A stretch of 12,053 bases of DNA, from NCBI GenBank assembly GCA_030642585.1, contig DAOWNN010000033.1:1-12053 (forward strand). Direction: 5' to 3'. Origin of the DNA: Bacteroidota bacterium. GTDB lineage: Bacteria; Bacteroidota; Bacteroidia; Bacteroidales; VadinHA17. Positions 6,482 through 12,053 of the stretch are shown here, in pieces. Made by a program: the position numbers and the translations under genes. Position 1 is the first letter of the stretch. Every line of letters starts with the position of its first letter. A model generated the notes under the pieces. It saw nothing but the letters and a program-made list of their open reading frames with translations, was not told the DNA's origin and did not search any database.

Positions 6482-7432
6482 ATGGAAAATTTCAGTATAA
6501 TTTTCATGGGAACTCCTGAGTTTGCCAGAACATCATTGGAGAAAATCCACAAGGAGGGAATCCATATTAGTTGTGTTATTACTGCAGCAGATAAGCCAGC
6601 GGGAAGGGGGCAGAAAATAAAAATGTCTGCAGTGAAAAATTATGCTGTAGCCAATAAACTACCTGTATTGCAACCACCTAATCTTAAAGACCCTGACTTC
6701 ATTGATAAACTGAAAACCATTGATGCTGATTTATTTGTTGTTGTTGCATTCAGGATGCTGCCGGAAATTGTATGGAACATGCCTCAACATGGAACAATCA
6801 ATCTGCACGCCTCTCTCCTCCCAAACTACAGGGGTGCAGCTCCAATTAATCATGCCATTATGAATGGTGAGGAAACAACAGGGCTTACAACATTTTATAT
6901 CGAAAAGGAAATTGATACCGGGAAAATTATACTCCAGGATAAAGTTCATATAGACGAAACTATGAATGCTGGTATGCTCCATGACTTGCTAATGAATAAG
7001 GGGGGAGATCTTTTATTAAAAACAATCAGACTGATAGCCAGGGGGGAAGATGTACCAACAACAATTCAATTGTCTGAATCCTCCAAAAAAGCTCCTAAAC
7101 TATTCCCCAAAGACTGTAAAATAAACTGGAATGATACACTGAAAAACATCTACAATCATATTCGCGGTCTTTCTCCTTATCCGGGTGCATGGTCTGAGGC
7201 ACAGGGTGCTAATGGAGAGACTTTTAAGTTTAAAATATTTTCTGCTGAAACGGAAAAAAACTCTCACAGGCATTCTGTACCATCCATTCATACAGATGGG
7301 AAAAATTTCCTGAAAATTTCTGTTAGCGAAGGTTTTATTGTCGTAAAAGAACTTCAGCTACCCGGTAAAAAAAGGATGGCTGTGACAGAATTCCTGAAAG
7401 GGTCAAGAGGCCTGGAATGGGCTATTTACTAG
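6482..7432 (+). CDS. fmt: Methionyl-tRNA formyltransferase
   Basis: Transfers a formyl group from 10-formyltetrahydrofolate to the methionine on initiator tRNA, in the cytosol. The N-terminal catalytic domain (about 1-205) shows IIFMGTPEFA (6-15), INLHASLLPNYRGAAP (106-121) and the DTG turn (145-147). N107, H109 and D145 match the catalytic Asn-His-Asp set. The C-terminal OB-like domain includes GLSPYPGAW. From the ATG at 6482 the protein has 316 residues, the usual Fmt length. An upstream GTG at 6431 would add 17 residues, mostly polar and lacking family similarity, so the ATG is preferred. No strong ribosome binding site is seen. The gene stands alone, convergent with the lipoprotein gene downstream. 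Confidence 0.96.
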   Translation: MENFSIIFMGTPEFARTSLEKIHKEGIHISCVITAADKPAGRGQKIKMSAVKNYAVANKLPVLQPPNLKDPDFIDKLKTIDADLFVVVAFRMLPEIVWNMPQHGTINLHASLLPNYRGAAPINHAIMNGEETTGLTTFYIEKEIDTGKIILQDKVHIDETMNAGMLHDLLMNKGGDLLLKTIRLIARGEDVPTTIQLSESSKKAPKLFPKDCKINWNDTLKNIYNHIRGLSPYPGAWSEAQGANGETFKFKIFSAETEKNSHRHSVPSIHTDGKNFLKISVSEGFIVVKELQLPGKKRMAVTEFLKGSRGLEWAIY

Positions 7433-7828
7433 GAATGGGGTCAACCACCAATACTTATTGTCTGAACCTCAAAAGTGTGGGTATATTATGCTATTTTATG
7501 TCAAAAGTCAGAGGTCAAAAGTAAAATGTGAAATGTTGAATTCTATTGTGACATAACACAGTTGAAATTTGTCTTCTGACATATAACATTATTTGCACTT
7601 TGCTATTACACAGATACTTTTATCTTTAATCTTCATTCCACCCCTCATTTATTCTTCTATCATTCCATTCTTCTCTCGAAAATCAAATTCGGCTTTGCCA
7701 AAAGATTTTCGGGATATTCGTGCATTCGTCTTTCATCTGTGCATTAGTGGCTTCTTTCTTTCTTCCGCTCCCCAGCTCTATCACCCTGTCACGATCACTC
7801 CTACGCTTCTCTTTCGCCTTTTCACTCA
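7433..7828. other. Noncoding, repeat-rich gap
   Basis: A 396-bp gap between convergent genes. It holds a 9-mer direct repeat GTCAAAAGT (7500-7508 and 7514-7522), a hairpin (7677-7711), two copies of GTGCATT 19 bp apart (7720 and 7739), and long pyrimidine-rich runs with words such as CATTCCATTCTTC. An open frame through it is not coding (pyrimidine-driven composition, runs antisense into the lipoprotein gene). No terminator with a T-tract was found for either neighbour. Confidence 0.6.
7677..7711. repeat. Imperfect extragenic hairpin
   Basis: CGAAAATC (7677-7684) pairs perfectly with GATTTTCG (7704-7711). Within the loop, GGC (7691-7693) pairs with GCC (7697-7699) around TTT. There is no T-tract after it in either direction, so it is not a classical terminator. 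The arm GATTTTCG also occurs at 325-332 in the tRNA relic insert. Confidence 0.5.
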
Positions 7829-8836
7829 TTATTTAGATTCCCTGGGAGCTTTTAGCCATATCTTCTTCCCTACTTCCGGTTCTTCTCCTTCCTTCATTCC
7901 ATTATATTCATACAATCTTCCTTTTTTAATTCCATATCTCTGCGAGATGGACCATATAGAATCGCCCTCCTTCACAATATGAAAATCGAAACCCGATTCA
8001 GCCTGCTTCCTTTTTGGCTGCAGAAAAACTATCTGTCCCTCTTTCAAAACTGCATCATCAGCCATTTCATTATATTTAGGCAGTTCCCATTTCATCATAT
8101 CCATTTCCCTTGCCAGGTAAGTAAAAGTATCTCCTTCCTTTGCAAGAATATATGTTATGCGATTCATGGTTTTAACCTGCCTTTCTCCGGTAGGAATATT
8201 AAAATCTTCTGTAAAAACCTGCTGATTCGAAATGTCTGTCCTGTCAGGCTCATTCCTTTCCTTACCTGAGGAAGTATTTATCTTACCTGGTTTATCATAT
8301 TGATACAATTGATTACTCTCAATAATCCCAATAAGCAGATCATCATATTTAGGATGGGTTGCATAACCTGCTTTTTTCAAACCCTTTGCCCAGGCTTTAT
8401 AATCGGCAGGATCAAGCTCAAATAAGGAAGCATAACGCTGTTTCCCGGTTAGAAAATCAGAATGATCACGGTAAGAATCCTCAGCTGAATTATATTTCCT
8501 GAAACATTCATTTCTCTTGTCATCATCATGCTTGAATCTTTTCCCGGTCCAATCACTATGACATTTTATCCCGAAATGGTTATTTGCCTTTATTGCAAGA
8601 TTACTGTTACCATCACCAGATTCCAGAATACCCTGGCCGAGAGTTATACTAGCCGGAATACCTGTTCTGTTCATTTCTCTTATTGCCCAATCCTTATATT
8701 TCAAAATATAATCCTTCCTTGATTGTGACACATATGTTTTTGTTGGAACTTTTGTGGTTTTACAGGAGTTAATAAGTAAAGAAATGGCTAAGAATATCAC
8801 CATTAATCTGAAAGTCTTATTGAGCATATTTGCCAT
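7829..8836 (-). CDS. Lipoprotein glucosaminidase (GH73) with two LysM domains
   Basis: A cell-wall hydrolase that should cut the glycan strands of peptidoglycan. From the ATG at 8836 it has 335 residues. The signal peptide MANMLNKTFRLMVIFLAISL ends in a lipobox LINSC with the lipidated Cys at 25, so it is membrane anchored. The GH73 domain (about 40-180) has the ILESG motif with the likely catalytic Glu72, ANNHFGIKC (84-92), and KAGYATHPKYDDLL (155-168). Two LysM-type repeats follow at about 224-275 (ITYILAKEGDTFTYLA) and 286-334 (FHIVKEGDSIWSISQRYG); these bind peptidoglycan. Starts at 8869, 8857 and 8827 are also possible. The first two add residues before the signal peptide, and no Shine-Dalgarno sequence decides. 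The gene is divergent from cdd and convergent with fmt. Confidence 0.92.
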   Translation of the reverse strand: MANMLNKTFRLMVIFLAISLLINSCKTTKVPTKTYVSQSRKDYILKYKDWAIREMNRTGIPASITLGQGILESGDGNSNLAIKANNHFGIKCHSDWTGKRFKHDDDKRNECFRKYNSAEDSYRDHSDFLTGKQRYASLFELDPADYKAWAKGLKKAGYATHPKYDDLLIGIIESNQLYQYDKPGKINTSSGKERNEPDRTDISNQQVFTEDFNIPTGERQVKTMNRITYILAKEGDTFTYLAREMDMMKWELPKYNEMADDAVLKEGQIVFLQPKRKQAESGFDFHIVKEGDSIWSISQRYGIKKGRLYEYNGMKEGEEPEVGKKIWLKAPRESK

Positions 8837-8886
8837 GAATTTTGATTTGGGGTACATTCTCAGATGCAAATATCGAAACTAAATTG

Positions 8887-8894
8887 TAAATTTG
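8887..8894 (+). promoter_or_regulatory. Possible -7 element for cdd
   Basis: TAAATTTG fits the Bacteroidota -7 consensus TAnnTTTG exactly. It would start a transcript near 8900, about 50 bases before the cdd ATG. There is no good TTTG-type -33 element at the expected 19-21 bp spacing, so the call is weak. Confidence 0.3.
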
Positions 8895-8949
8895 GCAATC
8901 AATGGTGTAATTCAATGGAGAATTTGCCAGAATTAACAATTTATAACCT

Positions 8950-9438
8950 ATGAAAAACATTGAGATCACCGCAAAAATAACCGAGGTCTCAGGGCTTTCA
9001 GAATTATCAAATACAGAACAAAATCTTGTACAAAATGCCTTAGATTCGGCCAAAAAATCATATGCTCCTTATTCCAATTTCCATGTTGGGACTTCTATTC
9101 TTCTTGAAAATGGAAAAATAATTAATGGAAATAATCAGGAAAATGCCGCTTACCCCTCAGGTTTATGTGCTGAAAGAGTTGCTCTGTTCTATGCCAGTGC
9201 TCACTATCCTGAGGTGAAAATAAAAACTATGGTAATTGTCGCCTTAAAAAACAACAAACTAACTCCGAAACCTGTTTATCCCTGCGGTTCATGCAGGCAG
9301 GTTATGATTGAAAATGAATCCAGGCTGAAGAATGGCATCAAACTCATCCTGGTTGGAGAAAAGAACATTCACATTCTTGAAAATACAAGTCAGCTTCTGC
9401 CAATGGGGTTTGACAAATCTGTCCTAATGGGAAAATAA
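8950..9438 (+). CDS. cdd: Cytidine deaminase
   Basis: Converts cytidine and deoxycytidine to uridine forms in pyrimidine salvage; a cytosolic zinc enzyme. The 162-residue protein has the substrate-binding stretch YAPYSNFHVG (38-47) and the motif NQENAAYPSGLCAERVAL (62-79), giving zinc ligand C73 and catalytic E75. PCGSCRQ (111-117) supplies zinc ligands C112 and C115. Cys in place of His in the C-A-E motif marks the homotetrameric type. The first 20 residues are a short N-terminal extension before the usual start of the domain, as often seen in Bacteroidota. The gene is monocistronic, divergent from the lipoprotein gene across a 113-bp spacer. No riboswitch or terminator was recognised. Confidence 0.96.
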   Translation: MKNIEITAKITEVSGLSELSNTEQNLVQNALDSAKKSYAPYSNFHVGTSILLENGKIINGNNQENAAYPSGLCAERVALFYASAHYPEVKIKTMVIVALKNNKLTPKPVYPCGSCRQVMIENESRLKNGIKLILVGEKNIHILENTSQLLPMGFDKSVLMGK

Positions 9439-9608
9439 TAAGATAACAGGGTCTAAAGTCGAATGTCGAAGGGTCAAAGAGTAAGAAATACAAATCAAAT
9501 AAGGTAGTCCATACTATTGTAGTTTAAATTATTGTTTAACCTGTAGACACATATCAGGACAAGACATTCTCCTCTTCACTCAACTCTTCCAGGACCTCCC
9601 TTTGGTCA

Positions 9609-9624
9609 GACCCTGAAAGGTTTT
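9609..9624 (-). repeat. 16-nt extragenic repeat, copy 1
   Basis: GACCCTGAAAGGTTTT, written on the plus strand, occurs here downstream of the pseudouridine synthase gene and again, identical and in the same orientation, at 11310-11325. Both copies are in noncoding DNA and are followed by pyrimidine-rich sequence. The orientation sign is arbitrary. Confidence 0.55.
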
Positions 9625-9648
9625 CCCTCCGCCTGTACCCTGTGTCTC

Positions 9649-10344
9649 CTATCCCTGATTCCCTGCCATTTCCAAAAACTCATCCCACAATACATCTTTA
9701 GGGGGGTCTGCAATAATTTTAAGTTCTTCCTTTAAAACCGGATGTGTAAACTCAATTTCACGTGCATGAAGGCTAATTCCTCCGCCCTGATTTGATCTTC
9801 TTGAACCATATTTTAAGTCGCCCTTAATGGGACAGCCTATTTTGGCCAGCTGACATCTGATTTGATGATGCCTCCCGGTATGAAGATCAATTTCAAGGAA
9901 AAAGTAATTTTTAGTCCTTCCCATTAACCGATAGCTTAAAGATGCTTCTTTAGATCCTTTTTTCTCAGTAGTATAAGCAAAAGATTTATTCAGTTTTGGT
10001 TTTCTAACCAAAAAATGATTTAATCTGCCCTCCTCAACTGGCGGATTTTCAGATACTATGGCCCAATACTTCTTTTGAACCCTCTTTTCCTGGAATAATT
10101 TATTCATACGAGACAAGGCCTTGCTGGTTCTGGCAAAAACAACCACCCCGCTAACTGGTCTGTCAAGCCTGTGAATTACTCCAAGAAAAACATTCCCGGG
10201 TTTTTTATAGAGGTCTTTCAGATACTCCTTTACCTTAACATCCAAAGACTTATCTCCAGTATTGTCTCCCTGAACCAGATCAGAAACCGATTTGTTCAAG
10301 ACAATTAGATGATTGTCCTCATATAAGATATTAATACTGCTCAT
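9649..10344 (-). CDS. RluA-family RNA pseudouridine synthase
   Basis: Isomerises uridine to pseudouridine in rRNA or tRNA. From the ATG at 10344 the protein has 231 residues and is a catalytic domain only; there is no S4 RNA-binding domain. The signature is GVIHRLDRPVSGVVVFART (55-73), with catalytic Asp61. LHTGRHHQIRCQLA is the second conserved block, and IKGDLKYG with LHAREIEFTHP follows. The usual NKPxG loop is changed here to NKSVSDLVQGD (17-27). An in-frame ATG at 10362 would add six residues; the later one is preferred because the strand INILYEDNHLIVLNK starts just after it. Its start overlaps the end of panB by 14 bp, so the two are likely translated from one transcript. The target RNA position cannot be predicted. 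Confidence 0.92.
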   Translation of the reverse strand: MSSINILYEDNHLIVLNKSVSDLVQGDNTGDKSLDVKVKEYLKDLYKKPGNVFLGVIHRLDRPVSGVVVFARTSKALSRMNKLFQEKRVQKKYWAIVSENPPVEEGRLNHFLVRKPKLNKSFAYTTEKKGSKEASLSYRLMGRTKNYFFLEIDLHTGRHHQIRCQLAKIGCPIKGDLKYGSRRSNQGGGISLHAREIEFTHPVLKEELKIIADPPKDVLWDEFLEMAGNQG

Positions 10345-11146
10345 TTTTGTTGGGAAAATCATGCGATCTTACGTCCTCTATATAGCTTGATACCGATCCG
10401 AGAATTTCCTGGTTCAGGTTATGATAGCGCCTCAGGAATCTTGGAGAAAACTCCTGTGTCAAACCAAGCATATCATGAAGCACCAGGATCTGACCATCTA
10501 CATCCGGGCCGGCACCTATACCTATAATCGGAATTTTTCTTTCTTTCGCAACTTTCTTTGCAAGACTGGCCGGAACCTTCTCAAGGACTATCCCAAAACA
10601 TCCTGCATTTTCAAGTATTTGTGCATCTTCAAGTAGCTTTTTAGCTTCATTCTCATCAGTGGCCCGAACAATATATGTTCCAAATTTATGTATCGATTGT
10701 GGCATCAAACCCAAATGTCCCATTACAGGAATCCCGGCAGACAATATCCGTTCCACTGACTCCAGGATTTCCCTGCCTCCCTCCATTTTCACAGCATGAG
10801 CGCCAGTTTCTTTCATGATTCTAATTGCTGAGAATAAGGCTTCTTTTGAATTTCCCTGGTAAGTTCCAAATGGAAGATCTACAATAACCAATGCCCTTGA
10901 AACCGCTCGTACAACTGCTGAAGCATGATATATCATCTCGTTCAGAGTGATTGGGATGGTAGTTTCATGACCAGACATTACATTTGATGCAGAATCTCCT
11001 ACAAGAATAGCATCAATTTTTGCCTTATCAAGGATCCCGGCCAGAGTATAATCGTATGCAGTGAGCATAGCGATTTTTTCTCCTCGTAGTTTCATCGCAT
11101 TCAAAACATGAGTTGTTACTTTTCGAACCTGCTTATGAAGTGACAT
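10331..11146 (-). CDS. panB: 3-methyl-2-oxobutanoate hydroxymethyltransferase
   Basis: Adds a hydroxymethyl group from methylene-tetrahydrofolate to 2-oxoisovalerate, giving ketopantoate for pantothenate and coenzyme A synthesis. It is a cytosolic TIM-barrel enzyme of 271 residues, the usual length. Motifs are MLTAYDYTLA (27-36), LVGDSASNVM (48-57), VDLPFGTYQ (89-97), KMEGG (120-124), GHLGLMPQS (143-151), VLEKVPA (187-193) and GIGAGPDVDGQ (209-219). D51, D90 and E122 are in the metal/substrate positions and E189 matches the catalytic Glu of E. coli PanB. It is the first gene of a two-gene unit with the pseudouridine synthase. A promoter-like pair lies upstream (11183-11213). No panC or panD is in view. 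Confidence 0.97.
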   Translation of the reverse strand: MSLHKQVRKVTTHVLNAMKLRGEKIAMLTAYDYTLAGILDKAKIDAILVGDSASNVMSGHETTIPITLNEMIYHASAVVRAVSRALVIVDLPFGTYQGNSKEALFSAIRIMKETGAHAVKMEGGREILESVERILSAGIPVMGHLGLMPQSIHKFGTYIVRATDENEAKKLLEDAQILENAGCFGIVLEKVPASLAKKVAKERKIPIIGIGAGPDVDGQILVLHDMLGLTQEFSPRFLRRYHNLNQEILGSVSSYIEDVRSHDFPNKNEQY

Positions 11147-11182
11147 AACTGGTATTATTAGTTGGTAGATTGATCTTTACCG

Positions 11183-11213
11183 CAAAACTACAAATTTGAT
11201 TTGGATGCTTAAA
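11183..11213 (-). promoter_or_regulatory. Probable panB promoter (Bacteroidota type)
   Basis: On the minus strand TAGTTTTG (11190-11183) matches the TAnnTTTG -7 consensus exactly. TTTA (11213-11210), one change from TTTG, lies 19 bp upstream at the expected -33 place. Transcription would start near 11176, giving a leader of about 30 bases before the panB ATG. Confidence 0.55.
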
Positions 11214-11517
11214 TAAATTGGAGCTTTTTTATTTTCTCCCTTTGCATATATTTGTTCCATAGTTCCTTCTTTACCCTCCCTCTTGGTTTCAACATTTCCA
11301 AGTCTTACGGACCCTGAAAGGTTTTTTCATTCCAATATTCCATTGTTCCAGCAATTTTCTCATTCTTTGGCTCTTTCACCTCTTCTGCTTACTGCTTACT
11401 TCCTACTTTAACATTCCATTCTTTGACCCTGCCTTTTTGTCACATAAACGAAACTAAAACAGGAAGCATATTATGAAGCGTGTGCCAAATTAACACTAAA
11501 ACAGCACATTTTTAAAC
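11214..11517. other. Pyrimidine-rich noncoding spacer
   Basis: No gene is seen between the panB promoter and the dnaK promoter. The plus strand is strongly pyrimidine-rich from about 11220 to 11450. It holds the second copy of the 16-nt repeat (11310-11325), a tandem CTGCTTA pair (11385-11398), and words such as CATTCCATTCTTT that also occur in the 7433-7828 gap. TGTGC and GCACA near 11481 and 11503 form a weak spaced inverted repeat just upstream of the dnaK promoter. Confidence 0.55.
11310..11325 (-). repeat. 16-nt extragenic repeat, copy 2
   Basis: Identical to 9609-9624 and in the same orientation. The bases just upstream (CG here, CA there) also nearly match. The sequence contains a small ACC/GGT self-pairing, too short to act as a terminator. 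The orientation sign is arbitrary. Confidence 0.55.
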
Positions 11518-11533
11518 TGGCATAATGATTGTT
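11518..11533 (+). promoter_or_regulatory. Sigma-54-type -24/-12 sequence before dnaK
   Basis: TGGCATAATGATTGTT fits the RpoN consensus TGGCAYRNNNNTTGCW at every defined position but one: the C of the -12 GC is T. Spacing between the GG and the G is correct. Transcription would start near 11544, about 47 bases before the dnaK ATG. No TAnnTTTG -7 element and no CIRCE heat-shock operator is seen in this region. Confidence 0.45.
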
Positions 11534-11590
11534 TTATGAGAATCAATAAAACATTAAAATAATTATTAAACGATAATAAATCAATTAGAG

Positions 11591-12053
11591 ATGAGTAAAA
11601 TAATAGGTATAGATTTAGGTACTACCAATTCATGTGTTGCTGTAATGGAAGGAAATGAGCCAGTAGTAATACCTAACAGCGAAGGGAAAAGAACAACTCC
11701 TTCGATGGTTGCATTTGTGGAAAATGGTGAAAGGAAGGTTGGAGATCCTGCAAAAAGGCAGGCAATAACCAATCCGGTTAAAACCATTTATTCCATAAAA
11801 AGATTTATGGGGGAGTCATATTCTGCTATGTCGAAAGAAATAGCCAGAGTCCCTTATCAAGTTTTAAAAGGGGAGAACAATACTCCAAGGGTGAAAATAG
11901 ATGACCGTAAATATTCTCCACAGGAAATTTCTGCAATGATACTTCAAAAAATGAAAAAGACTGCAGAAGATTACCTGGGTCAGGAAGTAACAGAGGCTGT
12001 TATTACAGTGCCTGCTTATTTTAGTGACTCACAAAGACAAGCTACAAAAGAAG
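11591..12053 (+). CDS. dnaK: Chaperone DnaK (Hsp70), N-terminal part
   Basis: The first 154 residues of the ATP-driven chaperone that folds and protects proteins with DnaJ and GrpE; the gene runs off the window. The ATPase domain starts with SKIIGIDLGTTNSCVAVMEG (2-21), the phosphate-1 motif. It continues with PNSEGKRTTPSMVAF (28-42), VGDPAKRQAITNP (50-62), and TIYSIKRFMG (65-74), where K70 matches the catalytic Lys. AVITVPAYFSDSQRQATKE closes the visible part; FSDSQ in place of FNDAQ is common in Bacteroidota. The ATG follows TTAGAG, a weak ribosome binding site. The frame is intact to the window edge. Confidence 0.97.
   Translation, partial: MSKIIGIDLGTTNSCVAVMEGNEPVVIPNSEGKRTTPSMVAFVENGERKVGDPAKRQAITNPVKTIYSIKRFMGESYSAMSKEIARVPYQVLKGENNTPRVKIDDRKYSPQEISAMILQKMKKTAEDYLGQEVTEAVITVPAYFSDSQRQATKE

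Noticed and set aside
7593..7982. 129-residue plus-strand open frame
   Set aside because: Its sequence is Ser/Phe/Leu/Pro-rich from pyrimidine tracts, has no family resemblance, and runs antisense into the well-supported lipoprotein gene.
11214..11590. CIRCE operator upstream of dnaK
   Set aside because: No TTAGCACTC-N9-GAGTGCTAA-like sequence is present.
1..12053. CRISPR array, integrase, transposase or phage genes
   Set aside because: No regularly spaced repeats and no protein with such motifs was found; repeats here are short extragenic words and palindromes.

Overview
The window looks like ordinary chromosomal DNA from a member of the Bacteroidota, probably Bacteroidales or a relative; the genus cannot be fixed from the sequence. 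The base composition is AT-rich. Most start codons lack a strong Shine-Dalgarno sequence. Two upstream regions carry the phylum's TAnnTTTG -7 promoter element. The gene order START-like protein, LptF/LptG permease, ribBA and the protein styles (START-like domain, RibBA fusion, DnaK with FSDSQRQATKE) are typical of the phylum.

Layout. At the left end a minus-strand tRNA (165-238) is followed by a clear intrinsic terminator (120-151) and preceded by a decayed second tRNA (about 259-429), which is interrupted by an 87-bp insert and by a perfect 20-bp palindrome. From 577 to 6135 five plus-strand genes form a probable operon: a START-like protein, an LptF/LptG permease, a GT4 and a GT2 glycosyltransferase, and ribBA. 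GT4/GT2 overlap by 4 bp and GT2/ribBA by 38 bp. The next gap (6136-6481) holds a nested inverted-repeat element that shares 16 nt with the palindrome near the tRNA. Then come fmt (plus), a convergent lipoprotein glucosaminidase with two LysM domains (minus), and a divergent cytidine deaminase gene (plus). A minus-strand pair, panB and an RluA-family pseudouridine synthase gene, overlaps by 14 bp. The window ends inside dnaK, whose upstream region carries a good sigma-54-type -24/-12 sequence.

How the genes relate. The first operon combines a predicted LPS-transport permease with two sugar transferases, which fits cell-envelope glycan work, and with riboflavin synthesis, whose link is probably only positional. 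fmt, panB, cdd, the pseudouridine synthase and dnaK are housekeeping genes (initiator tRNA formylation, pantothenate, pyrimidine salvage, RNA modification, protein folding). The lipoprotein is a cell-wall hydrolase.

I found no defence system, CRISPR array, transposase, integrase, phage gene or new biosynthetic cluster. The parts least explained are noncoding: the tRNA with a UAA anticodon on a short-variable-arm body, the interrupted tRNA relic, the small repeats scattered between genes, and the dnaK promoter.
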